In this document: piece by piece, positions 36,206 through 47,942 of the stretch
Position numbering within the stretch: position 1 is the stretch's first letter
Layout: the number at the start of each line of letters is the position of its first letter
Source of the DNA: Varroa destructor
Taxonomy: Eukaryota > Arthropoda > Arachnida > Mesostigmata > Varroidae
DNA length: 64,000 nt
NCBI RefSeq assembly: GCF_002443255.2
Contig: NW_019211460.1
Location: 33,321,034-33,385,033, forward strand
Reading direction: 5' to 3'
Made by a program: the position numbers and the translations under genes
The notes under the pieces: model-generated
What the model saw: the letters and a program-made list of their open reading frames with translations, nothing else
Database searches by the model: none
What the model was told of the DNA's origin: nothing

Positions 36206-39200
36206 AGCCTGGATAGCTTTATTCGAACTATGAAAAGTCAGTGTCCAAATGATCTGAACTCATATTAAAGGATCTTGCTGTTTTTTTTGATAGATGATTA
36301 TGTTACCAGTGCTGATAATGCGCGTATTCGAAATAATGCGTGCGGTACTCGCCGTACATCAGCATAGTAAAATCGAAGACCGAACCATCCAACAAAACGG
36401 TAACGTAGAAGCAAGGTATTCAACGAACAGAAAAAGCGAGAGTGAGGCTGCCTAGAGAGAACGAGCTTAAGTTTAAAAGTAGTAGTAGATAGATCCGCTT
36501 AGATAACTGTTGAATCCGCTAACCTTAGTACGCTCGAAACTAGATACAACAAATATATATTTGCCGCTAAAGATATCAGAAGTGATTAATAAAAACCAAG
36601 TAAAATATAATAATAAAAGAATAAAAGCTTACACAATGGTTTCCAATTTTCGCAGACCTCTACAAATCAAATATAGTAAGTAGAAACGTAAACTGTTATG
36701 TTACAAGTTACAAATGAAGTTTTGAATTATCGGCAAACGGTCCCCAATTTCGTTTACGCAGAGAAGGTATTATATAATACCCAAATTCTCGTTACATCGT
36801 CACGTAGCACAAGTAGGGGTTACGATCTGCAACTCGAACTCTCAAAGGCCTTGTTGATACACTTCATTCTAATCGACATCAACCTGAATATCTTAGATCG
36901 TTTAGTATCGTATATTCTATAGGCAGTATGCCGCTTCACACCTTTCCATAGGTGATACTTCATGAGCTCATTTCTAGCTATAATAGAGAGCCACTGCATG
37001 CGTATGTAATCGGATCATTGCTGCAAACTGAGCTCGTTCGGGGAGTGGCCGTCGGGGTTCCTCTCTCGCGATCCGCGCAGGCTGGTGGGACCCTCAAACG
37101 ACCAGCCGTCCAGCTCATGAGCATGAGGGCTCTTTTCAAAAGGCTGAGAAAGCCATGATTGACTTTGTAGCTTTTCGTGCCTCCTGCCTCGACCCACTCC
37201 CTACATGTCGCAGCTTTTATAGGTTGTCTACAATGGAGGAGCTCGGTTGCTGTAGCAGTTCGATTGTGGCAGAGGCTATGGATTGGTCTCCTGTGTCGTA
37301 GCAATGCATAGTGGTAATGCTGCAGCGCGCTCAGACACCAGCCCCCTCACGGCCTACCCACTCCAGAAGTAGTGTACTTTTCGAGCAAGTTTGACTGCCT
37401 CACCGCGCGGCTACCTCCGCTCGTTGACTTTCAAATGCTTTACGAGTTCACTCGTTGTCACCTCAGTCGGCTAGCCATGAAACGGCGAATGTGCGAGAGA
37501 GGGAGTGCGGCTTCGGAGCGAGAGAATCTCTCGTTACATCAGGCCCAACGAAGAAAGAACGAGAGTACCAGAATCGCCTTTCAGTTCACTCTCCCCTCGA
37601 GGGGTGTCCTTTCATCACGGCCATCCTCGACTGACAGATGGCCTTTCTCGCTGCATTATAAAAGGATCGATGTCTTACAACAAAGAGAGAGGGACACTCA
37701 GGCAGGCCAATAGCACATGTTGTTGGGCTCAAGAGATCTATCCTTGACGTTCACAATACCCTGACTTTCCTGTACTTGACGTATTCAACGACCACAAACA
37801 CCTCTTCAGTGGCACACGTGCCATTGTGCCTAAACGCTGAAGATCTTTCCGATTGCATTAACAGTATTAGCTGGAAGGGTTTTACAAGAGAGCGAAAGAG
37901 TTAGGCAACCTTCGCTATGTAGTAGCTTTCGGCAAGTGAAAGAAAATTGTATATGTTTAATACGTCGCTATTATTTGTTATGACCGGCTTAGCTGGTAGG
38001 GGTCTTTTGAGATAAACGTTATAGCAAAAAGATTAAAAAAAAAACAAAACCACCAAAGCGGAAAGTACTTCACTTATTTGCCACAAAGTATCTACATATG
38101 AACGATGTGTTTAATTGCTCCTTGGCGATGACATAATCTAAAAGAAAAAAAAACAATTTCCTTGTTGCGGTATCGAGCAAGACTTGCTGGGTGATAGGTA
38201 GAAAAATGATCTGGTTTAACTTACTGAGCTTTCGGTACCCCGTCTTATTCGAACATCAGCAAACAATGGAAACGCAAAGAAAATAGTTTGTCTTACTGCC
38301 GCAGTCATCCATATCTCAAAATATAACTTAAATATCTAATTTAACTAAAAAGAATAACGCTGCGATGTTATTTTCGCACAGGATCAATTGTCCAGTCAAC
38401 GCCGGCATTTATCTGAGCCGTAGATTAGAATTTTTAATTCGTTTGAAAGCTACTGAACCCTAGAAAAAGCCATTATCAGACTATAAGATCGTGGAGTTAT
38501 TGAGAGTTGACTATCGCTCTAGATAATTCTACCTCATATTGTACGCCTTCCCTCTCGGAAACAAATGTGTGCCGCTTAGCGGAGTATAATGCATCGACGG
38601 CTACTTACATCATATAACATGTGAAATAACGCTAGCTTTTGCTTTTCAAAGCGATACCTGACCGTGTTTCCTAAGTGGCGGTAAGTTGTATTGTATAGTT
38701 GCAAGGGAAGTGGCCGGTTTCCGATCGGATGGTTACGTGCCACCGTCTACAAACTGCTGTACCAGGCCACTGTACAAAGGTGTGGATTATTCCGAAGATC
38801 TTACAGATCAGATTTTACTAATCCGATATCGCAAGAACGTTTGCTGTCAGCTACTCCAAAAGACTGCCTCTCATCTGTAATCTCTCCTCGTTTGCCCAAA
38901 AGAGACCCCCGGAGTCTATCAGCTTTCAACGCACAATCGAAAGATTCAAAAGGTTTTTGGCCTCTCGCAACAGAAAGCCCATTGGCCAGATGAACACAGA
39001 GGAACCTTCGGGTTGGCCTACTATAAACAATTTAAACGAAGGGAGAAAGTTAGAGAGAGAGATGGTGCTTAAAGGGAGGGAGCAGGACTATAATGGGGCG
39101 AAGAGGCTAACGCGCTAATCCGATACGGAGATTTCTCTCACAAAACAAACATTGACTCGGCGGCGTAACGACAAGTAAAGTAGACGATTATGTCAGCGTT

Positions 39201-41057
39201 GCTGATACGAGTTGTGTATGCCATCGAATAATATAAGAGGACAACCTAGGTCATATTATGCAGGTCTACGTGTAGCTGATATTATGCGAATCAAACGAAC
39301 ATTGGCTATTTGTTTCCTACGCCGAACCGTTGAAATGGCTAAAAATGCGTAGTTATTAGGATCCCTAAGGGATGCGCAGAGAACGTCGGCCGGAAGTAGC
39401 TCGACGAAGTAATACCTTAAGGATTGCAATGCTGAAAAACAACTTCTAGACCAGGTGGATCCTGAAGTAAAAATTTCGGAGGAAAAAAATGAGAATTCGA
39501 AGACCGTTCTCCGTTTAACCGATCTGGCCTGGTTAAACTTATCAGCACAGTATTTTGGATGAGGATTTGTGCGAAAATTAGGCCGGGCTAAACACTTCCT
39601 TAGATCACACTTAGAATGCTATGTTTGTATTACTATGTTATCGAGTCTTTAAGCTAGAGAATTTCCACAATCAATACATGCTGCTGTAGTTTCGTAAATG
39701 GCTTTTTACCCCGATAATTACGTACGCCATCGTAGCTCAGGCAAGACATTTTCTAAACACATATCCAATCGTTGTACCAGCTAGAATGAAACGCAATAGC
39801 ATTCAGGCTACTTTTAGCTTAGAAAAAAGATCTGTCGACATATCGACTGTTTTCCACAACCGTTTATCAGACAGGAACAGTTAGCCTAATACGCGAAGGA
39901 ATACACAGATCCGTCAGGAATTAAGCCACATCTACCTCCGTCAGAACCAGCCTCTTAGCTTAATCACCTGGGCAAAAAGGTCACGTGGTAAGGTTTTCCC
40001 CGTAAGTAAAAATATTCGTTGCATAGAGAGTAACACAATGCGTTCGGCTCACGGTTACTACTAAGGTTGATTATACATGTTGAATAATCCACATTCTGTT
40101 ACTGTAATACCGCTAGATATGTTACATGAAAATGTAGCTTAATTTCTTAGTAGTCCCGATCCCTTCAACCGCGCTTGCAACCTATACCTTAAATAAGGGT
40201 CAGTTTTGTCCTTATTGAATCAATAATAGAGTTTATAATTAAGGCGTACCAAATCAGATCGACTAGCGTGCGGTCCGTGCGAGTGTACGCGGGACCATGA
40301 ACATGTAGATCATAGACAGAACAAAACTTCGCAACTATCAGCCATATCCTAATATCTATATGATGTCATCATTAGTAAAAGCAAGAACGAGCAGAAATGA
40401 CATGTTTAAATTTCGTTATTACAAAAATCCAATTAGAGATTTCTATGTATAGTCAGGTACGTCCTCAATTAGACGATGGGTCTAAGCCTAGGATCGCCGC
40501 ACGATCATTCCTTTATTATATTTGTCGGTACTTGGACAAGCGTTCAGTGATTTATGATGTTCTAGGTACAAGGTATTCGTTAGGGATGCCAACTCAAAGA
40601 ACTGATGATAAAGTAGAACCAGTGACCTCACTCGTCAACCAAAGTTAATAGTTAACGTATTTTAATATTCAAATCAAGTTATACTTTCATTGCAACAGAA
40701 AATAAATTAAAAAGTTTGCTACAGGAGTATCGTAAATAAGGGTGCGAGCTTTTGTCATCACATAATAATGAACGATTAGCCAGCGAACCTATGATGGCCG
40801 AGAAAAATGTAAGAATAATTGGACACGGCGATTTGACACGTGGAAAAGATCGCGTCGATTTTTTCTCCTTGAAAAGTAGGTGCAAAAAATTACGCTGAAG
40901 AAGTCTTTTCTTTGTTCCTACGATCAGTTTTCATCAAAAAATCTTGCCTATTTCAAAGCATTAGTCTGTGTAGGACGAAGCAGTCCTAACCAATAATGAT
41001 TATTGGAAACCTCAAACGAAGCTGTTATTACCAGAAACGAAGTTACGGAATGATTAA

Positions 41058-42578
41058 ATGGAGCGATTCAGAGCAAAAAATGTAACGAGGGGTAACTTGC
41101 AGTTCAGCGTTAGTGATGTCGCAGCAAAGAGCCAGTTTATCGGCCTGATATTTGCCGCGCATTCATGTCCTTCCTGCAGAAATTTTTTACCGTTCCTCGA
41201 AAAATTTCGTAGTGAAATCGCCCCCGGAAACAGCTTCAATGTCATATTTGCGAGCTATGACAAAACTCTGGCTGGAATGCAGGTAGACGCGGTGGAATCA
41301 CCTTAGCAACACTTACGAAATTCTAGACGTTGTGACTGTATTGTTTGGGACGACTCGGCCTGTGTCCAGCGAGTGTCCAAGATATAAGCAAGCTAACGCG
41401 ACCGCCTATGACCGGTTGGGTAAAAAAACAGCCATTAAACACGCACTTCTCTGAAAACAGCTCACATTATATCGTACGAGCATGTCCTGTGAGAATAGGG
41501 CCATCCATCTAGATAACATCGGCCTTTGGAAAACACATCGAGCTCGTATTCTAAGTCCTCCCAATTGATTGACTCTGCGAACAGCTGTGTTCTAATATAC
41601 GTACGTATATTCTCTCTACGTACTGTGTGCTAAGGGTATTTAATGCGTCTCCTCAATCATATATTCAGTTCTCGGTAGTACCCGCAAGGCTACACCGGTA
41701 AATACAGCATCCCTGACTCCACCGACCCCAACCAATTAGGTTCACGTAAGGACTCTCCATTGCAAAGTATATTGAAGCCTGTCGTCGAGGCGTTTAACAC
41801 AGAAAATCATAGGGTTAAGCTCAGTGCCCTGGTCACTTGCTGCATACGCGATGTTTGCGTATCTTGGAATTGCGTACCGCAATCTCCTACGCATACGAAG
41901 TATTGCTACGAAAGGGCGGTTGCATACAGAGTAGTAAGCGTGCGCCCCGCTAGCTAAGTGCAGTCTACTGTTTGCAATCGATGAGGTTCAGATAGCGCCA
42001 ATGCGAGTATCCCACGGATGTCTCGGTAGAAGCTGTTTGCTTTTACCTTGATGACGACTGAGAATACCGATAGTTTGCGTGTTCGATACTACTTTGTTTT
42101 GTTGTTTCACATTCGAATATAGGGAGCTTTTGATACAAGCTACACTTTATGGAGGAACATGTGTTCGGATTCACAACAAGATTCACGATTCGGCCGGTGA
42201 TAACCGAGCGCAAACGCTCTAATGTATTGCTTAAACAACAAGATATCTAACCTAAGTATTACTAGCTATTGCGTAGTAGACTAAAGCCCGCAGCCCTTTG
42301 TCATAAATTACAGATATTTGCGTTTTTCGTTTGCAATTTGTCAGGGTCTGCTAAAGTCGTACCCGGAGTGGTACGCCTTACCGTGGAACGATCCAGATAT
42401 TTTGGAGTTGGCTGATGTATACGATATTGACGGAATACCAACACTCATTATACTTCGCCAGGATCTCTCTTTGGTGACCATCCACGGACGCGATGATATC
42501 ATGCTATATAAGCATAAAACGTGGCAAAACTGGTGTGATACGAAACCTCCGTCGGCCACGACCTCGCAACAAGAATAG
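41058..42578 (+). CDS. nucleoredoxin-like protein (NXNL2/RdCVF2-type thioredoxin fold), two exons
   Basis: The exons are 41058-41282 and 42345-42578 (phase 0, GTAGAC donor, TTGTCAG acceptor), giving 152 residues, close to the usual ~156 of NXNL2. Exon 1 holds the beta strand IGLIFAA, the redox motif HSCPSC (C42, C45) and the following helix, then VIFASYDK, the counterpart of VVFVSSD in the family. Exon 2 holds the WYALPWND block, the cis-proline motif GIPTL and a GRDDI tail (the family has KGR..I). Nucleoredoxin-family members are thiol oxidoreductases; RdCVF forms are photoreceptor trophic factors. The tryptophan usually before the CxxC is replaced by His-Ser, but both cysteines remain. No signal peptide is visible, so it is probably cytosolic. 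An 11-codon upstream ORF (41050-41085) overlaps the start in another frame. The 1.06-kb intron holds no convincing exon. Confidence 0.85.
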
Positions 42579-43315
42579 GGTCATAAGTTTAAAGAACTAC
42601 AGAAGTTGAATTCCTGTGCTCAATCAAAGAAAAACATACGTCTTTTGCTTAACAAAATGTCAAAATATTTGTCTATAAATTACAATGCTGTACGCTTTTC
42701 TTCTTTGTCGAAGTCGTGCATTTGTTGGCATGCCGCCAAGTAGAAAGATAAATAATCCACGTACGATCCCCGTACGAAAACCTGTCACACGAATCATTTG
42801 CTGTTATTAGACAACTGATCCCGAAGGCAACTCATTTTACAACGCTTCCATTTCGAGGATGGTTCGGGATAATCATTTGAAGGAGTGTAGGAAACACTCG
42901 ACGAAGGGCGGGGGCCTGGGCGCGCGCGCGCGTTGCGATACAAGTTCTTCGATGAAACGTAGAAAATGCTGATGTATCAAAAGCCTTTAATTACAATGAT
43001 GCAGTTGGGCAAACAAGGTTAAGAATTTCGTAGCCTCTACGTGGTGCCACTGATGATAATGTAGTTCTTTTGTCGGAATGAAGCAGTTCGTCATATCGAA
43101 GTTTAAGATACCTGACGTAAGTTGCTCGACATTAAAGGTTGACCACACGTGCTTTACTCGAGGGACGGTATCCGTTCCTCATTCTCAGAATTCGTGCTCA
43201 GAAATTCATGGCTTTCAATCAAGTTGAAGCAACACTCAATCTGTAGATAAACTTCACTAACACATTAGAGAGCCATTTTCTTAGGTTTACCTCGTGTTCC
43301 TGCTGATACATTGTT

Positions 43316-43411
43316 TTCACCTGCTAGTGAACCACATTAGGGAACTTTGTGGTAACTAACAGCTTCACCTGCTAGTGAACCACATTAGGGAACTTTGTGG
43401 TAACTAACAGC
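43316..43411. repeat. exact 48-bp tandem duplication
   Basis: Two identical 48-bp units lie head to tail (43316-43363 and 43364-43411). Each unit holds two short foldbacks, TTCAC...GTGAA and CCACA...TGTGG. The absence of differences suggests a recent duplication or an assembly artefact; a gap lies about 360 bp away. Confidence 0.9.
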
Positions 43412-43749
43412 ATACGCTTCATCGATCATTTATCTTTAAAGGATTTATTATCGGCTCTTTGTCCGTAACGTCACTATAGAATTAAGTCTTACTGTGTCGA
43501 GCTTAATTAGCGAGTCGGGCTAAAAAAGTGCTGTGCTTCTGTGTATACCGTATCGTACCGAGCCGTGAAGTGTTGCAAATCGTTCACCAAACCTCTCGTT
43601 GAACGGGCTGAATGGAAAATCAGCCTAAATCAAGCCTCTGAATCCCGGTAGTCCTTTATCCTCATCGGACCATTTGAGTGGTCATCGGAGCTTCGCTTAA
43701 TTCAAAGCGGCTGTTAGCAAGCGACCTCAGATGACTATACGTTCTCCCC

Positions 43750-43810
43750 CTCTCTCTCTCTCTCTCTCTCTCTNNNNNNNNNNNNNNNNNNNNNNNNNTA
43801 TATATATACA
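43750..43810. repeat. (TC)n microsatellite, 25-N gap, then (TA)n
   Basis: A TC run (about 43751-43773) enters 25 Ns at 43774-43798, followed by a TA run. The gap probably marks an unresolved compound microsatellite of unknown true length. Confidence 0.95.
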
Positions 43811-44299
43811 TACATATATGTTTCTGTCGTAGCTTAATTGCTAACAGGACGTGGTTCTATAGAGCCGGCCGCTAATAGTACGGAGCATATTGAAAAAATG
43901 AGCAGTAAATATCCCCTGGATGCTATCTGATTCTACCGATCGTATGAGTCTAAAACTCGAATGGCGCGCTCCATAATAACACTACCTCACAAACAACGAC
44001 TGTGAATGAATGCGTTTCTTGTATTTGACATGGTAAAAAGTAGCTTCGGCCAATAGGCACTGCCATTGGCAGACCTCTTATTAAACGGAGGAGTAGTGAT
44101 CGTTCCGCCGAAAGAATTTCGCTTAGGGGGCGCGGGTTCATTAGAGCTGTATTCTGTTACGACGGGGTGCCGATAGCATCAAAGATAGCTTTGATTACTT
44201 CATGCCACTGCCAGCAATCCGAGAGTCAAGTAGTGCTCTCGCGTTAACGCATAGGACATCGTTCCTACACAGACATTGCTCCTAGTTTAACTCACCTAC

Positions 44300-44674
44300 A
44301 TGGGTACTACTGCCCGTCAGGCGACCGGCTTCAATGCTGTTCGTTTAGCTCTATGTCCTAGATCCACACACTCGGCCATACATATCGCTTGCCTAACACA
44401 TAAACGGACTGTAAATCGAACTCGCGGTTTGCTGAAAGCTGCCGCCGCATCCGGTGTCGTTGTGTTGAACAATTCGGAGGCGTTTCCTGACGATACATTG
44501 TAATGTGCTTGCAACCGAAATTGAATAGGATTGAGATGACTTTTGAAAAGCCTCTTCGGTCGTCCGAAAAACGGTGACCAGAACACTGTGTTCCTTCGAA
44601 GAGTTAAGGATCCTTCGGATATTCATACAGATCACGTCGTAGCTGTGCTTGCAGAAATGACAAGGGCGTCGGCA
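44300..44674 (+). other. coding-like stretch, unrecognised
   Basis: Two adjacent plus-strand frames (44300-44503 and about 44543-44674) read like protein: GLLKAAAASGVVVLNNSEAF, then FGRPKNGDQNTVFLRRVKDP ending before a GCAAAG|GTAAAG donor. I found no good acceptor to join them, and the minus strand is also open here. Either a lone exon or chance. Confidence 0.2.
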
Positions 44675-47063
44675 AAGGTAAAGGGAGATGCAATCAACAC
44701 TTGCGCCTTCTGTTCTTCGTTATTATGTTCGGTAGGAGTGAACCTTTTGAGTAGGCCAGATAAAGACTCACTTTGGTCTACACACTCAGGTACATTTAGA
44801 AGTAACATATTGCCAGCCGGGCAGTTCAAATGCTGATAACAAATGTTTCGACCCTTCGGCACATCGACATCGTACGACACCGCCTGCTCCTCAGTATACT
44901 ATTACATACATTACCCGTGTGCGTGCCCATAACTAAAGGTTATATATATATATATATTTGTTTTTTGCCGTTTGAGCTATAACAACCGAAAATAAAATAT
45001 TTTTTTCGACCATGAATCAAATGCCTGTAGGTCATATGCTAAGAGACCCCTTTGCGTCTTTTGTGTAGTTTTTTTTTTCTATTTTAAAAAATAAATATGA
45101 TTTGCCCTATTCTATTTTTATGTTTGTTCCTTTCGTGAACTTAGGCTGACCCGAGCGAAAGGCACGTTATACCCTCAAATAATGTCCATTTTGAAAAGTC
45201 AAACATTTTGAACGTTACCTAAGCATTCACAGAAGGAATATCCTGCGTTACATGAGCTTCTTTTACTCCACTAGTTCGTTGTGCTTTGCATTTGATATAT
45301 CCAAGTGTTGCAAAAGAAACAGACAAAAGACCATTTGCCAGAAATGTAAATTTTCTGCTTCTTGACAGTAAAATATACAGATGAAAATTAACAAAGGCAT
45401 GCTTGAAATTTAAAATATAAGGTTGGTCGCGTTTTCGACATTGGACATTGCTTGATAAATATTAAACCTCGACAATACGCTTTTATCAAGTGAGTTAATC
45501 AATACCCGTCAACTAAACACGAAAAAAAAGTTTGGTATTCAAGTAAATAGTGTTTTGTATTGAGTACGCGTGAGTACTGCTTACGAAATGGGCACCTGTA
45601 TTTCTAAACATGTTCTCTTCCTTCAGTCTAAATTAGTTCTCTTGTGATTTAAGACAATACTCAAATCTTGTTGCTTCCATTGCTTGCCGCCACAATTTAG
45701 CTGGTCGAATTGTGTTTCCGCAATTTATAGCATTAATTAGATCGAAGCAATTTAGGCGATGACTCTGATTTTTGCCGACAAGTTATACTAACTAAGCCCA
45801 TCGCCGCAATTAGCCCCCCTGTCTGTATGTAGTATGAAGTGTACGCGTAGACAGCACGTCGTAAAGTTCGATTTCATGTATGCACGATAATACAGGAATA
45901 CGTGTTTTTTGAAGTTAAGAAGCCCTATAGATAGGATAGCATAAACACTTTCAGGGAAAGTGATACCCATCTTTTGTCCGCCAAAGGCTAATAGCCTTCT
46001 AATCTTGACAGCGATGATCACTCGGATGAAGCACTGACTCAAGTTATTCCGTCCTGTGCAGGATGCTCTTTCCGTTGATTCGTCTCGCTGCCCCACTTCT
46101 CGGATGTCTCCCGCTGTTTTACTGCAGCTGCGAAGCTTACGAATCAAGACGACACAAGCAAAGAAAAAGAAAAATGTATATGGAAGAGGTCACTGAATCG
46201 TTCGACGGAAGATCTCGATCGCGAGTTTAAGGAGGGCGTGGAGGCGGCAACAGCGACGCGCCAAGATCAATGACTTTAACCGTCCCCACTTAATACAGAA
46301 AACTTTGGTTCAGTGAGTCAGCTACCGACCTCCCCAGGTCTTACAACAAATAAGCTTTTTTTGACCAACAGGTCAGATGTTGCCTTCCCAGCTGAACAAT
46401 GCGAACTCATCAGTACCAAATACGAAAATCCTATTGTTAACCCACCGCGTGCTCTAGTAGGCAACTTGGGCTCTTCACTATGAAACCGACCTGTTATTGC
46501 ATGCGGTATGTCGTTGAACGAAGGCACGAAAACGCCCACTAAAGTTGTTACTGGCATGCGATTCTGCCCCTTAAGCTATGTCGCCCTGGTAGGCATAACA
46601 CAATCGCTAAGTCGAGAAAATCTGATGGGGTAGAGGCAATGTTCCTCTGAGACCAAACAATGCCGTTGAAGACTGGGTTGCTAATGCCGCTACTATCACG
46701 AGTGCGGCTGATATGACGTTGGACTGTACGCAATCGAGAGGGAGGAAGCCATTGTGAGGGATGGCTAAGCTATGGGCTCGATCGAATCTCAAAACGAGCT
46801 GCAGGAAAATATATGCTTACATTGAACACCTCTGGCATCATGATCGGCCCGTTTTGTGCTGATATTTTCCACCTGACGAGGTCTATTGGTTTTATCAAGT
46901 TGTCAAAAAATTACAAACAAAAGAAACATCACGCTTTTTTTGTCATATTTAAAATTACACGCCTGAGAAGCATGTTGGCAGTAAAATACAGCTAACCTGC
47001 GACTAACAGCGATAAGCATAGCAGTGTTCTTTGATTAGCATAATAAAGGAATTATAAAAAACG

Positions 47064-47136
47064 CGCCCAGACAGGGGCTCGAACCCTGGACCGTTAGGTT
47101 AAAAGCCTAACGCTCTACCGACTGAGCTATCTGGGC
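47064..47136 (-). tRNA. tRNA-Lys (anticodon UUU)
   Basis: This is a 73-nt cloverleaf on the minus strand. The acceptor stem GCCCAGA/TCTGGGC pairs perfectly and the discriminator base is G. The A box is TAGCTCAGTCGGTAGAGC. The anticodon stem TTAGG/CCTAA encloses the loop CTTTTAA with anticodon TTT. The B box is GGTTCGAGCCC. No intron is present. A run of six T (plus-strand A at 47056-47061) just downstream is the Pol III terminator. Confidence 0.97.
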
Positions 47137-47861
47137 GTGGGTGAACAGATCCGAATCTCGGCTTCGCTTGAAAAATTTAAAAACGACGTTTTTAATAGAA
47201 GCTATTGCCTTCTTTTATATATCAAAGAAGCTCGGCGAATTGCCTAATCAAAATCATATACAGTACCTAGGTTGCCCTGTAAACATCCAGCTAACCGATG
47301 ATCACTCGTCCTTTTTTAGCGTAATACTACCGTGGGAGCATCGTTGTGTTTATAGTGCATTGTCAGCCCGCTTGAGCTTCTCGGTACGTGGTTTATAACC
47401 GACTGAATTTGATCTATCTTTCAATTGCATACAAGACCACAATATTCTTTAGTAGCCATATTGATAATTAATGGTATTATCATTCAGTGATTACTAAACG
47501 ATACCACAAATGATTAGCACTAAGAACCGACTCGCCAAAGTGACATCTGGTTGACAACATCAATGGTAACTGCCATCTGCTGCTAGCATTCGCATATTCG
47601 AAGCGAGAAAGCTGTCTCTCTGTATTTCAGGGGATTCTCGGCGCGGACACTTGCCCCTGAGTCATTGTAGCAAACAACGAGATACATTATGCCAGAGAAC
47701 TGCTGGAATGGCAATATGTTTGGTAATTATTTGGAATGGAAAATGCTACGATAATTGGTACTAAATAGCAAACGGATATTTTCATATTCCCACAAACCCA
47801 CTTTCTTGGAACCTGTCGCAATGTACGTTTATGTGTTCGCCGAAGGCAGCACCTATCGGTT

Positions 47862-47934
47862 GTTTCCGTGGTGTAGTGGTTATCACGTGCGCCTCACACG
47901 CGCAAGGTCCTCGGTTCGATCCCGGGCGGAAACA
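47862..47934 (+). tRNA. tRNA-Val (anticodon CAC)
   Basis: This is a 73-nt gene, nearly identical to the conserved metazoan tRNA-Val(CAC). The acceptor stem is GTTTCCG/CGGAAAC with discriminator A. The A box is TGTAGTGGTTATCAC, the anticodon loop is CTCACAC and the B box is GGTTCGATCCC. A Pol III T-run follows at 47937-47942. Confidence 0.97.
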
Positions 47935-47942
47935 TCTTTTTT

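Larger units (their letters stand above)
33176..41057. other. intergenic region
   Basis: Mostly AT-rich with the palindromes noted and a GC-richer patch at 36.95-37.75 kb. No supported gene. Frames at 38.7-39.0 and 40.4-40.9 kb are unremarkable. Confidence 0.5.
42579..47063. other. intergenic region
   Basis: Contains a (GC)n run near 42920-42932, the 48-bp duplication, the N gap and the weak coding-like stretch at 44.3 kb. Minus-strand frames at 45.8-46.8 kb overlap in several frames and I could not join them into a gene. Confidence 0.5.

Noticed and set aside
46318..46792. Minus-strand frames that look partly hydrophobic
   Set aside because: Two frames are equally open over the same bases and I could not build a phase-consistent splice chain or recognise a family.
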